DNA of 64,000 nucleotides from Pyrenula massariospora (lineage: Eukaryota > Ascomycota > Eurotiomycetes > Pyrenulales > Pyrenulaceae): NCBI GenBank assembly GCA_021030905.1, contig JAGFMI010000006.1, positions 1,240,001-1,304,000 of the forward strand, in the 5' to 3' direction. A program made the translations under genes and the position numbers. This document shows, one piece after another, positions 34,045 to 44,150 of this stretch (position 1 is its first letter; every line of letters begins with the position of its first letter). The notes beneath the pieces were generated by a model, which saw nothing but the letters and a program-made list of their open reading frames with translations, was not told the origin of the DNA and did not search any database.

Positions 34045-35252
34045 GGTCAGAGGAAGTAGACGGCGAGGGGTAAGTTAAGTCTGCTGCTCAAGACAAGAAA
34101 AAGTATGTGGATCCAAAGTTTGCAAGAAAATGCAGAAGCTGACTACCTGGTGGGCAGGTCTATTGTGGGTTGACATACTGCAGCCTGGCAGCAGTTCACA
34201 GGGAAGGTGCGACTCCCTTTCCGGATAAATCTAAACACGTGAATTAGCGGCAACGCTCCAAGGCAAAGTGAAGTGAAGCGAAGTGAAATGAAGCCGAGGC
34301 TGAGAAGCAGAAGTCGTGGCGCATCACTTTGTGAGTCCTGACGCCCGTCCGGCTGATGACTGATGACTGATGCGCCATGACTTCTGAAACCCAGCCTTGA
34401 GTGAAGATTTCTTTACCACGACCACGTCGCCGCCTCTCTGAACGGCTGATGCTCTCTCAGTGTAGCAGTCATGCTATGCAGTTGACAGGTTCCAACCTCC
34501 GTTTCCTCATATTTTGCGCATGGACCAATGTCTTCTAGAGAATCCCAAGTTGGCTTTATTTAGGAAGGACTATGTGGTGAAATCTGCTTTCGACTTTGCA
34601 AAGAAAATGAGGCAGAGTTGGAGATATTAAAGACCCTGATCTGCGCCGTATGAGACCGACAGAACACACGAAGAGAGATAAAATCAAAGATGAGAGAAAG
34701 ATCAGATATGTTTACAAATGAATGAGACAGGATGTTTCGAGTTCTCGACTCAAAGGCAAACTATTATGGTTGTAGCTTTCGAACCGCACGTTTTCTATTA
34801 AGACAGGCTATGCTGCGACAAACGTGGGACAGGGTTCCTGCATAATTCTCGAAGCGATTCGTAGGTGAAAATGATCACTCGTTGTTGAGCTAGACACTAA
34901 GGACTGTTTGGCTATTATAGGTGGTTAAAGAATTTTTAGAATAAGTTCAGATCGAGTTACGCTAAAATGGAGGGAGAATTACGCGGTGGCGTCATTCTAG
35001 GACCGCCCATCTGGCACCCCCCTCAGCGATCCGCTACCACTGTCAAAGGACCAATAGTATTGGTGCGCTGAAATCGTCATACATCCCACCGCGTCATGAC
35101 TACCTATGGTGGAGTTCTTGGAGGCTGAGGCATGGTATATATGTGCTGTATCTTACTACCCATCCGCCTAATCACGACACGAACTCCTGCAGAAAATTCT
35201 ATAACTATTCTCTCGTTCTGCTTGCATACAATTCAAGGAACAGTATACAGAA
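34045..35252. promoter_or_regulatory. 1.2 kb divergent intergenic region
   Basis: Contains the promoters of the dynamin gene and the glycine-rich repeat gene. Short imperfect repeats GAAGTGAAGYGAAGTGAAATG (34269-34291) and TGATGACTGATGACTGATG (34354-34372) are visible. No gene. Confidence 0.4.
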
Positions 35253-35678
35253 ATGTCTGACAAAACATCTTCCCTCGATGCCGACAAAGGCTCCATCGGC
35301 AAGCAATTCACCTGTATTTTTCCTCTCTCCAACATCATCACATCGCTAACATAATCAGCTGAGGGGTCCATCGGCAAGACAGCCGAATCTGTTGGAGGCC
35401 CTCTATCATCTGAAGGAGCCATTGGCAAAAACTTCAACCCCAGTGGCGCTGTCGGAGGAACTGCCCAATCTGCTGCCGACACGGCTCAAGGAGCAAAACC
35501 CGGTGTTTTCGACAAGGAGGGAATGGTCGGGAAACAGTTCACTGCCGGAGGTGGGCTAGGAGGCATCGCGCAGAAGGTTGGAGGACCTTTCGATAAAGAG
35601 GGTGCCATTGGGAAGCAGTTCACGGAGGAAGGTGGGATAGGGGGAACAGTGCAGGATAAATTGGGAGGCGGGAAGTAG
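35253..35678 (+). CDS. Glycine-rich repeat protein (hydrophilin-like)
   Basis: Exon 1 is 35253-35313. A 45-nt intron (GTATTT to ATCAG) leads to exon 2, 35359-35678; 126 residues. The protein has no hydrophobic core. It repeats a block of the type EGAIGKQF-xxxGxxGGxAQxxGGPF-DK/SS about every 32 residues: DKGSIGKQFT, SEGSIGKTAE, SSEGAIGKNFN, DKEGMVGKQFT and DKEGAIGKQFT. High Gly, Gln and Lys content and predicted disorder resemble hydrophilins and LEA-like stress proteins, but I assign this from composition only. The repeat units are well conserved, so selection or recent expansion is likely. Its stop lies 37 bases from the stop of the convergent gene at 35716. Confidence 0.75.
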
Positions 35679-35715
35679 ACAAATTGACAATTGATATGCA
35701 ATGACCGTTGATTGC

Positions 35716-36312
35716 TCAAAATTCCCTCCACCCCTCGCCTCCAACAATCATATTCGCCCCTATTTGCTTTTTACGATCGTCGCTTTGTACCCAGGCACTG
35801 CTTGCGTCTTCAACACGGTTGGTCCCAAACTTCTTTGCGCATACACTAACGACAGCTTTGATCTCGTCAAGACTCCTCCATTCGAGCTCCTCTTTGTCAC
35901 CAACGCCTTCTTTCCTCAGTCTCTCCACCTCGTCAATGAAGGTATAAGCTGGCTCCTCGCTCTTCCACACTACTTGGAAGATGTGACTGTCTTTCACATC
36001 TCTGTACCACGCACGCGCGTTGTTGTAGTCTCCTTCCACTCTGTGTAGGATTCCGTGTATCAACATACCCTCATGTGCGGGAGGAGACTCCATGTGTCGG
36101 ACGAGGAAATGGGCAGAGGGAAGGTCGAGATTTAAAATGTGGAGCACAGCTTCAAGTGTTGGGTGGACACGGAGATCAGCGATCTGCTTGTTCAGTGAGG
36201 AGCTGCGAGGTTTGGAAGGAGGAAGTAGGGGCGGAGATTCCTGAAGCAATTGCGAGTAGATGTCGGAAAAAGCGGGCAGCCAGACATCTTCGCGTGGTTC
36301 TATGATGGACAT
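35716..36312 (-). CDS. Conserved fungal hypothetical protein
   Basis: From the ATG at 36312 the protein has 198 residues (MSIIEPREDVWLPAFSDIY...). The frame is open further upstream but without an ATG, so a short 5-prime exon is possible. The chain is helical: a segment HPTLEAVLHILNLDLPSAHF, then LVRHMESPPAHEGMLIHGIL followed by HRVEGDYNNARAWYRDV, and a C-terminal KGVVSVCAKKFG-like helix ending before a basic stretch. The HG(I/L)LHR-EGDYNNARAWY pattern occurs in many fungal proteins of unknown function and resembles a single TPR-like hairpin. No catalytic residues stand out. Convergent with the glycine-rich gene. Confidence 0.75.
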   Translation of the reverse strand: MSIIEPREDVWLPAFSDIYSQLLQESPPLLPPSKPRSSSLNKQIADLRVHPTLEAVLHILNLDLPSAHFLVRHMESPPAHEGMLIHGILHRVEGDYNNARAWYRDVKDSHIFQVVWKSEEPAYTFIDEVERLRKEGVGDKEELEWRSLDEIKAVVSVCAKKFGTNRVEDASSAWVQSDDRKKQIGANMIVGGEGWREF

Positions 36313-37192
36313 CGGAGATTCTTGGCAGCGAGTGTCTAGGATGGTATGAGAGCTCAAACTCGACCATCACTGACCTACCGTCGAATGTCGATGACAAGTC
36401 AGCCCGGGCTTCTTTGCTGGGTGCATTGTCCGAAGTCCGCAGACGGGGTGGAGGACGTCATAGCTCCCCAAGCAATATGGAAAGACCGAAGAGGGTTTCC
36501 CATAAGGAATGTATAAAGAGAGCGCAGAAGGCATCCATAAACATGCAATCGTTGCAGCTCTACAACGAGAGACTGACAGAGATTCTCATTTCCCTTAAGG
36601 ATCGGCTCCGTCTGAATTTCTTGCGCACATTCGATTCGGAAATTCTTTACGCCGACCCCAGCTTGGCCGGACGGGTGTCAGTGCTCACAATTACCTAGAT
36701 GTTGCACGCCTCTACGACGTCTGATACCCAGGCTCGGGAGCGGTTGCGCCTGCAACTTTGATAGATGGTGAGCTCCAGGAAAGCATGAGAGCGACGTACA
36801 GCAGCATGCGCACGCATGGAGAAGCTGCGGCCCACAATGAAGTGCCCGCTGTCTTCCCATCTCTCAGCGGATGCTTGTAGAAGACTGCCTCCTCTCTTTT
36901 ATCCGCTCAACCCCCGGATCGAGGTTGGTTGTCCAGTCCTTGAACGATTCCTCTCTTAGCTTTTTTGGATCTTTCATCTGTCAGGGAATGGCCCTAGGCT
37001 GTTCTTGCATGCTACTTGTCTAAAATTCCCTTTGCCTACATGTACGACCCTTAGACAAGTTGATAATGTTCTAGGTCCCTCAAGCCTTTAATTCACTCTG
37101 CATCCTTTTGCAGCAGTCCATTTGTTTACCGAACTACCAGCAGAGGAACCCAACCTTGACAGATAACCTCATTGTATCCCCCAATCAGCGAT
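36313..37192. other. Intergenic, nothing certain
   Basis: A 73-codon plus frame from the ATG at 36478 is basic and helical but has no known relative; not called. Confidence 0.35.
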
Positions 37193-38228
37193 ATGTCTAC
37201 TGATCCACGAACACCAAATCCTTCATCGTCCACACAATCTTCTGAGCTCGATGAGGTGTACCCTCAACCACCGCCGCAAGACATCTTCCCCACGCCTACG
37301 GTGAACTTCAGAAAACCCAAAGTCAGAGGATCACCTGCTCCCACGAAGCTTTTCGAATTTAAGCGTGCCGAGTCAACGCCCACCGAGACAACAGAACAAG
37401 GCCGAGTGTGTAGCATGAAAAAGGGGCAACAGAGCCTCCCAAAAGTGGAAAGCTTCCAAATGGGTTGGGATCGCCAGCAGCTATCCAAGAAGAGAAGTCA
37501 ATACTGCGGAGAAGGGTTTGCTCAACGCCAGGCATGCAATTGCCCCAAAGAAAGAGTTCAGAAGGATTCCGTCATCATAGCCGAAATCAAAGTCAATTGC
37601 GCTGTGGGTAGAGCCAATCCTTGGATGCGTACAGATAGTCTGACTTGGCTAGCTTGACCAAGATACCTCTCTTATCTCTGACCTATCCTTCCACCTGGCT
37701 CAACTATACCATAGACCAGACTCGAGCATCATGGTCTTGGTCCACGAAGCTGTCCCTATTATGTTCGCAGGAAACGACGAGCCAGCATACCTCTTGACGA
37801 TGACCGCGCTGGAGACAGAGATCGCGCCATCAAAAAACAAACGCATCACAGCATTGACGCAAGATTTTCTATTTGAAACTATTGGAATCCCGGCAACACG
37901 AGGAATTGTCCGCTTTATCCCAATCGCAGAGCAGAATTTCGCAACAAACGGTATGACTACGCTCGGCGAAATCCAGGAGCTTTCAAGACAATCACATGAG
38001 GAAAACCAACTCTTCTTGCGTACTGGGAGCAAGAACAAAAGCCGCAAGTCGAACCGAGACCTTAAGCTAGCATTCTTTGAGACCACTAAACCTTTCGGTG
38101 GCTATTCGTCACGATTGACGCCTCCGGATTCGAAGGAGGGGTCAAATGAACCGAAATCGGCTACCCGTCAAATCGGTACAGGGAATAGGATAAGGAAACG
38201 CAAGAGTTTTCTGGCCTTCTTCAGATGA
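37193..38228 (+). CDS. Macrophage migration inhibitory factor (MIF)-fold protein
   Basis: Exon 1 is 37193-37603 (137 codons). A 49-nt intron (GTGGGT to GCTAG) joins in phase to exon 2, 37653-38228; 328 residues. The N-terminal 110 residues are Ser/Pro-rich and disordered. Then comes a domain with the MIF layout: a first strand SVIIAEIKVN, helix SLISDLSFHLAQLYHRPDSS, strand MVLVHEAVPIMFAGNDEPAY, helix KNKRITALTQDFLFETIGIP, and strand GIVRFIPIAEQNFATNGMTT. The spliced exon ends match the family, which supports the model. In animal MIF the catalytic proline is the very N-terminus. Here the domain is internal and its first strand starts with Ser/Val, so classic tautomerase chemistry is doubtful. 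The basic C-terminal tail holds KKSRKSNR-like stretches. Confidence 0.82.
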
Positions 38229-38988
38229 GAAGCTCGAGTAACGTGGATCTTGGATTTTTAAAGCTTTCTGCACCCAATTAAAACACATTGAATAGGAGGA
38301 AGGCTTACTCAGGCTCATCCCCACACGAAACATTTCCTATGTGCTCAGGAGCTTGGTTTTTCTGCTCTGACCTTGACGGTTTGGAGAGCTTTGGAGAAGC
38401 AGAACCATTCATACCAGGCAAAGATATGCGATTATGAAATCACGGCAGATCAGATACCCCTTCATGAGCTATGAGCTAGTGTTACTATATGCATGTACAG
38501 GATCAGCGTTGGCGTTTCATGGATTAATCGCATATAGATTTTTCGCTCCGCCTTACGGTCTCTTAGTTTACAATGAGACACGTTTGAGCGTGAACATCAC
38601 TATACTTAACCGTCAAATCCATGGACAGAGCTAATGAGCCGTAAAGATGAGCCACGCTTTTGGACAGTTTAAGTCTATTTGAATATTTGGAACCCGTCTT
38701 TATACTTCCTCTCTCTTGTGCCAGATATTTCTCCTCAAAATAATAATCTTATTTAAATCTCTCTTTATTTGAAGTCACTGATACCTTGACCATCCGTTCA
38801 CTTTCCTTTCAACGCCTATCTGAGCTCGCCGAGACCCACAAGATGGGTAGGGTGCCTAGATTTTTCACTGCTCTTCTTCTCTATCACTTCCACCTCTCTC
38901 TATGTTCACCCACCATCCACCCTGCCACCAACCCATGTCACTTTGAAGCCGTTAACTCATCCAGTTCCACCTGAGCACAGAAAGAACA
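38229..38988. other. Intergenic
   Basis: No gene. The last 250 bases are pyrimidine-rich, as expected of a fungal promoter and leader before the start at 38989. Confidence 0.45.
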
Positions 38989-40770
38989 ATGGCTAAACGC
39001 AAAAACCCCACCACCGCCGCCGACAACGCGGACGACGACGCAGACGATGTGCACTACAAAGGCGCGTCGCCGGTGGTGAAAGCGCGGGAATCCCGCTCGC
39101 CGAGGAAAGTGCCAAGGACGACGAGTGAGCCGTCGACGCCGGGGAGGAAGAGGGTTCTTTGGTTGGGGGAGAGGCTGCCTGCGACGCCGACGAAGACGTC
39201 GAGGGATTCTTTGGTGAAGAAGGGGGGTATTGGGCGGAGTGGTAGGAGGCAGAGTGTGCCGGGGACGCCGGTGAAGAGGAATATGAGGGAGGGGGTGAAG
39301 AGGCTTGAGGCTGTTGATTTGTTGGGTGGGGATGGTGGGCGAGGAGAGTCTACGACGGGTGCTGCTGCTGCAGTGGGCACGGCGACCAGGCCAGCATCTC
39401 GGCAGCAGCAGCAGCGTCAAGATTCGGTGAACGGCACGTGGGATCAGCCGATTAGTCTGGACAGTGACGACGAGGGTGGAAATGTGCCGCGGGCTATGGT
39501 CTCAGAGCAGAGTCAAGTGCAGAACCAGAGCCGGGATCAAGACGAAAGCCAGCGCCCCGCTACGAACCCAGGTCAACACCAGGAAGGTGATCGTGAGGAA
39601 CCAGTACCAGAGCAATCGGGTGGGACAGTGCTTGAAGATGGAGCTCAGGGTGTCGAGCGCGGTCTGGGGACACTGTACAATATGAACCGCTATGGGATGA
39701 GAGTGATCGTCGAGAGCGACGATGAAGAGATGGATCGACATGTACGAAGAAATGCTGAGAGAGAGCTGACCGGAAGCACTGAGGTCGGATCGAGTCAACA
39801 ATCTGGGGCAGGAAGAGCGTTAAGCCTTGCAGCAGGGCTCTCTACTGACGCAGTGACAAATATGAAAGGCGTGGAGAAAGAGATTAAGACGGAGCAACAA
39901 GTTAGGGTACCAGGAGCGACAAGTACAAGGGTTCCAGAAGGTGTTGAGCAACCTCAAGGTACGAACGATGAAGACAAGGTAGAAGGGGCGCAGACAGCTA
40001 GTGTAGAGCACTCGATCGGTCGCTTGTCTCTCGACCCGGAGATCCATTCGCCTGCCGCAAAATCCGACATCACGGTCAGTAACGATGACACTACAATGCA
40101 AGACACTGCCGACAGCGTCAGTCCCATTCTACGCGAGACCAGGGGTGACTTGTTCAAAGAGGCTCCGTCTGGCGCCGTGTTGATTCATTCGGTCAACGCA
40201 CTTGGCCATTGGGGCGCGGGTATCGCTGCTGTGTTCAAAGCTTTGTTTCCTAACGCCTATGGCGCCTACTGGTCCCACTGTCTCTCGCCTAAGCATAACC
40301 ATCATCTGATGGGCACATGTCTACTGATTCCACCTCAAGAGGGTGAAGCGCAGATGGCGAAGAAATATTGGATCGCCTGTTTATTTACCAGCCACATGTA
40401 TGGAGCACGGAAAGCGGCGAGGAATAGGATCTTGGAAAACACTGAGGCGGCATTGGAAAATCTGAAACATCAATTGAAGAAATTTCGGGGCGAGGAAAAA
40501 GAAGGAAAACCCGGGCCCTTGTACGCTTGTCGATTGAATAGTGGAAACTTCGGTGTGCCGTGGGGGGACAGTAGAGAGGTGATCGAGCGGGTGTTTGAAG
40601 GTTCCGCGGAGACGATCACGGTGGTGTATAAGCCTGGAGACAATACGGTCGCAAGAGATGGCATGAACGGCTTCAAGAAAAAATGCGAACCAGTATCTGG
40701 CGAAGAGCCTTTTGATTGGAGGGACAGGGTGATCGCGGCACGGGAAGTTCGGAGCATGAGCGGACCGTGA
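38989..40770 (+). CDS. Macrodomain protein, Poa1-type (ADP-ribose 1-phosphate phosphatase-like)
   Basis: A single exon of 593 residues. The first 380 are disordered, Ser/Pro/Gln/Glu-rich, with basic patches (SPRKVPR, GRKRVLW) that may direct it to the nucleus. The macrodomain runs from about 385 to 560: GDLFKEAPSGAVLIHSVNAL then GHWGAGIAAVFKALFPNAY, and later YWIACLFTSHMYGARKA, ENTEAALENL and YACRLNSGNFGVPW. The N-A-L-G-x-W-G-x-G motif binds ADP-ribose. In yeast, Poa1 removes the 1-prime-prime phosphate from the tRNA-splicing by-product ADP-ribose 1,2-cyclic phosphate derivative. The long N-terminal extension is not part of yeast Poa1, which is much shorter, so a chromatin or nuclear role could have been added. 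The catalytic side is inferred from family only. Confidence 0.85.
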   Translation: MAKRKNPTTAADNADDDADDVHYKGASPVVKARESRSPRKVPRTTSEPSTPGRKRVLWLGERLPATPTKTSRDSLVKKGGIGRSGRRQSVPGTPVKRNMREGVKRLEAVDLLGGDGGRGESTTGAAAAVGTATRPASRQQQQRQDSVNGTWDQPISLDSDDEGGNVPRAMVSEQSQVQNQSRDQDESQRPATNPGQHQEGDREEPVPEQSGGTVLEDGAQGVERGLGTLYNMNRYGMRVIVESDDEEMDRHVRRNAERELTGSTEVGSSQQSGAGRALSLAAGLSTDAVTNMKGVEKEIKTEQQVRVPGATSTRVPEGVEQPQGTNDEDKVEGAQTASVEHSIGRLSLDPEIHSPAAKSDITVSNDDTTMQDTADSVSPILRETRGDLFKEAPSGAVLIHSVNALGHWGAGIAAVFKALFPNAYGAYWSHCLSPKHNHHLMGTCLLIPPQEGEAQMAKKYWIACLFTSHMYGARKAARNRILENTEAALENLKHQLKKFRGEEKEGKPGPLYACRLNSGNFGVPWGDSREVIERVFEGSAETITVVYKPGDNTVARDGMNGFKKKCEPVSGEEPFDWRDRVIAAREVRSMSGP

Positions 40771-41657
40771 AAATCTTAGCGTGAGATGTCAGGCTAACAA
40801 GAGAAAAGATTGTGGCTTAGATGTGGCTTCAACGACCTGACTGAAGGATTGTGGCGGAATCCTGCGGCGTATATCGTTGGCATAACCTGAGTGTACCTTG
40901 CGTTGGGATGCTCGCTTCGAGCCTGGCAATAGACCGGAAGATCAATGAGAAAAGCTCCGTTCAACAACCTGTGTTCACATCCGCTAAACATTGAAAGTGA
41001 CGGCGTGGCTAAGTGACTAAAAGCGCTGACGTGGTCCGGAATATAGAGAAAGGCGGGCTACGAGCGAGGTGTAGGTCGGTAATGACATATCGGAGCTTTG
41101 TAAGGGTGATTCACCAGCGATTTCAGACCTCAGGACTCAAGCTGCACAGCGCGGGCCGTGAAACTCCCGTGTCTAGAGGGTGAGGTAATGAGTCAGCCTT
41201 GATCGCTATACGCCGGCACAGGACTGGTCCGTGGCACACACCATGATATGTGAATGATGGGGGCGGAGCAGGCTTGCCGCCATGAACGCTTCCCAGCTGG
41301 GCTTGGTCAGCCCCATCATACACCCTTTGTGCTCTACTAGCCTTACGCTATAGGCTGGAAGCCCAAGGCTAGGCCTGGGGTTAACGGAATTTCCAGCTGA
41401 ACGGTGGGGGTGGTACTGTACGTGAACTCTGTTCGTGGAGCCTGGCGCAGTGTGGCACATTGCATAACAATGTCTCCGGGGAGGGGCACCGTTTCTCCCA
41501 CCTTGCAGTCTAGATGTCGCCTTGATCTTTGACGACACGCGTGGTCTTTAAACCCCCTTCGATCCGAATGTTATCCGTTTGTCGTCTTAATGCGTCGAAA
41601 TAGAGGTAGAAATACGGATGTGGCTGCTACCAGCATAGTTCGTCTCGTGAGGTAACA
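40771..41657. other. Intergenic, nothing recognised
   Basis: GC-balanced sequence without coding signal; promoter of the gene at 41658 at its end. Confidence 0.45.
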
Positions 41658-42722
41658 ATGTCGGGAAAACGAGCCAGTCGAGCAACCCAGCCGACTCCGA
41701 TTGATTTTGTACAAATCGCAAAGCAATTTAAACACCGGCGAAGGAAATTTTCGGCTACGAAAACACTGGGAGCTTCAATACTACCACAACCTCGACCTCA
41801 GGCTAAGATCAGTCGTGTGGAAGATCAAGAGCTCTCTTACGGAGGTGTGATCCCAGGAAGTGATTCTAAGGCTGGTACTTCGCCGAGGAAGCCTGCCTCG
41901 ACAGAGTCTCGGCCTACCTTCACATATGGCTACAGCCGAATAGCAATCCATCCACGTCTTCTAGACTTGCAGAATAACCTAAGATCGGAAAAGGTACCTT
42001 ACATGCCAGACCTGTCCGTCCTGTCCCAGCCGATAAGTGGATGCTTTTGGCCGTTCCTAGTTATCAGTGTCCACCAAGCGGCACGTGCCGAAACAACAAC
42101 GTCACTGGAGTCGGCAATAGCCCTTGCGGCAACAGCTTGCAGCGGTGCAATTCACGAACTTGCAGCGCTCTCGCATCTCAGAAAGCACAGAAGCCCCCGA
42201 AATCTCAAGTCACAGAACAGCTTTGAGGCCGCACAATCGTTTTCGCTTTGCATTGAAGAAACGCGGGCAATTCTCAAGACTCATGTTATAAGGGAAGACG
42301 GTTCTATCGTTGCTTTTGAAATGCAATCGTTCAATCTCCAGAAAGTTGCAGATCTTGAGGAGCTTCGGGCGCAGATGGAGAGTATTCTATATTGGGGCTG
42401 GAAGGTTCGGTTGCCCATCATCGTGGAACTGTTGGGTCGAATAATGCACCATATGCACGGTCGATCTTCCGGAGAAGAACTATTGTGGCCAAGGTTGGAA
42501 GCTCAAAGTGTCGAGAAATTTGAAGAAAGAAGCGAAGAAGAGATCGTGCCCAAGAGGACTACCAAGAGCGTTTATTCTCAACAGCCAATAATCAGATCAC
42601 GGGAAGGATTTTTCAGTTGGTTCCAATGGATACCATGTTTAGGACGTCCAAAGAAAGCAGAGAAGAAAGTCCCACTGGCGAGAAAAGCTTCGTTGGCTTT
42701 GAGGAGTCCTGAATTGGAATAG
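41658..42722 (+). CDS. Degenerate PD-(D/E)XK-like fungal protein
   Basis: A single exon of 354 residues. The basic N-terminus (HRRRKF) is followed by a layout parallel to the genes at 5954 and 44151: PDLSVL (about residue 117), a strand WPFLVISVHQA (about 132-142), a helix ALAATACSGAIHELAAL, then FSLCIEETRAILKTHVI (about 194) and FEMQSFNLQKVADLEEL. In an active PD-(D/E)XK fold the strand would carry E-x-K; here it is S-x-H, so nuclease activity is probably lost. The C-terminus is acidic and then basic. I assign the family by the order and spacing of these blocks, not by a database hit. Function unknown; the related gene lies 1.4 kb downstream on the same strand. Confidence 0.6.
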   Translation: MSGKRASRATQPTPIDFVQIAKQFKHRRRKFSATKTLGASILPQPRPQAKISRVEDQELSYGGVIPGSDSKAGTSPRKPASTESRPTFTYGYSRIAIHPRLLDLQNNLRSEKVPYMPDLSVLSQPISGCFWPFLVISVHQAARAETTTSLESAIALAATACSGAIHELAALSHLRKHRSPRNLKSQNSFEAAQSFSLCIEETRAILKTHVIREDGSIVAFEMQSFNLQKVADLEELRAQMESILYWGWKVRLPIIVELLGRIMHHMHGRSSGEELLWPRLEAQSVEKFEERSEEEIVPKRTTKSVYSQQPIIRSREGFFSWFQWIPCLGRPKKAEKKVPLARKASLALRSPELE

Positions 42723-44150
42723 ATAGATACCTGTCACAAAATGCGCAGGACCTTGATGGTCCAACTATGAAAGTCAACGAGTCATGCAAGCCAAAAGAAT
42801 GTCATACGCCCTCGCATACGCTTCACTGCAGTCCATGTAGATCAAGGAGAACATCAACCCAAGAAAATTTTTACAGACGAGAGAATTGAACATCCCCCAT
42901 CCTCGCGAACACCTCGCGCCGACTTGGCATTTTTGTATTTGGCTCTAGTCCTGGAGCGGATAAGTCTTGGACGGCTCCCGAAATAGCAGCAAAGATCCCC
43001 TCGGGCCCCTCTCTATCGGACGAGGATCTTCTTTCTTACACGAACATGACCCCGCGCATATCATCTCGAAGCGCCAGGACGCATCCGTGGTCCTAATTTT
43101 GCATTATCATCTCTTCTCAAGGCTGCCGAACCGTCAAGCTTGAGGGAAGCAAGCCCGGCTTTGCGCTGCATGTGCTTAAAAATGGATCCTGGTGCCTCGC
43201 AGCCTTGCCCTGCACTTACCATCTTCCCTCAATGTTGCCATTTTGGTGCCATTGAGCACGAATCAATATCTTGCTCTATATTTACCGTGCAGGATCGAGT
43301 GCTAGAGGTTCGAAGCAACAGTGCCTTCAACCAACGATGTTCACCCGTACAACCTATTCACGGACTACACATGCCGAAGGACAGTGCAAGGTCGTCTGGC
43401 CAAAGTCCATGAGCTTCGTCACTGAACACTGCGGCGTGGAAGTTTCCGCCCGTACATCAAACTTTCCTTAGCGGCTCTCCCGCCTCTGTGAGCTGTACTG
43501 GAAATAGTAAAGGCCCTATCTAACTATCTTCTTGGGAAGACCACCGTTAACCAGGGACGGGCCGTCAGCTTCCATTTTTGCGGTCATCGTTGCACGGCCC
43601 TCTAGTCTTTGACCGGATGAGTCGAGGCATCTAGCATCTCTGTGAGGTGGCCTTTTGGCTTTCGATGTTAATTCTACGGGTACTTGACGTTCGATTGCGA
43701 CGAGCTCTTCACACCATCTTCTTCGTTCTTCCTATTTCTGGAGCCAGCCCCTGAATTTCTTCTGCGCCGGTGACCTAGTTCCTACATTACTCTTTCCCCT
43801 TGGTGATGTCTTGCCTATCTGAGAGCTAGTCTTGCAGGAAGATTGGATTGGCGTAGTTGTCAATGGTCGTGCCAACCTTCCGCAAAAAGGTCTCCTTACG
43901 TGGACATACTTCTGCTACTATCGTTTGTGCACCCCACTAAGGTCACCTAGCAAAGCGAGGAGGATTTCAAAGCGATTATAAAGAATTCCATGGTGCACTT
44001 CGTAGGGTTTGATAGCTCCACTTCGTTTCTTATCTGTCTGGAACAGGTTTCCACATTCCCTTTCACGTGTTCCCTTTCGACCACTCTGGAAGTGTGTCTT
44101 CTTTCTCTGACTGCGTTTGCTCTTGAGCGATACTACTATTATCTATCATA
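42723..44150. other. Intergenic between two related genes
   Basis: 1.4 kb with only short frames and no recognisable remnant. Confidence 0.4.

Noticed and set aside
43300-43330. GGTTCGAAGC resembling a tRNA B box
   Set aside because: No A box or acceptor stem at the right distance.
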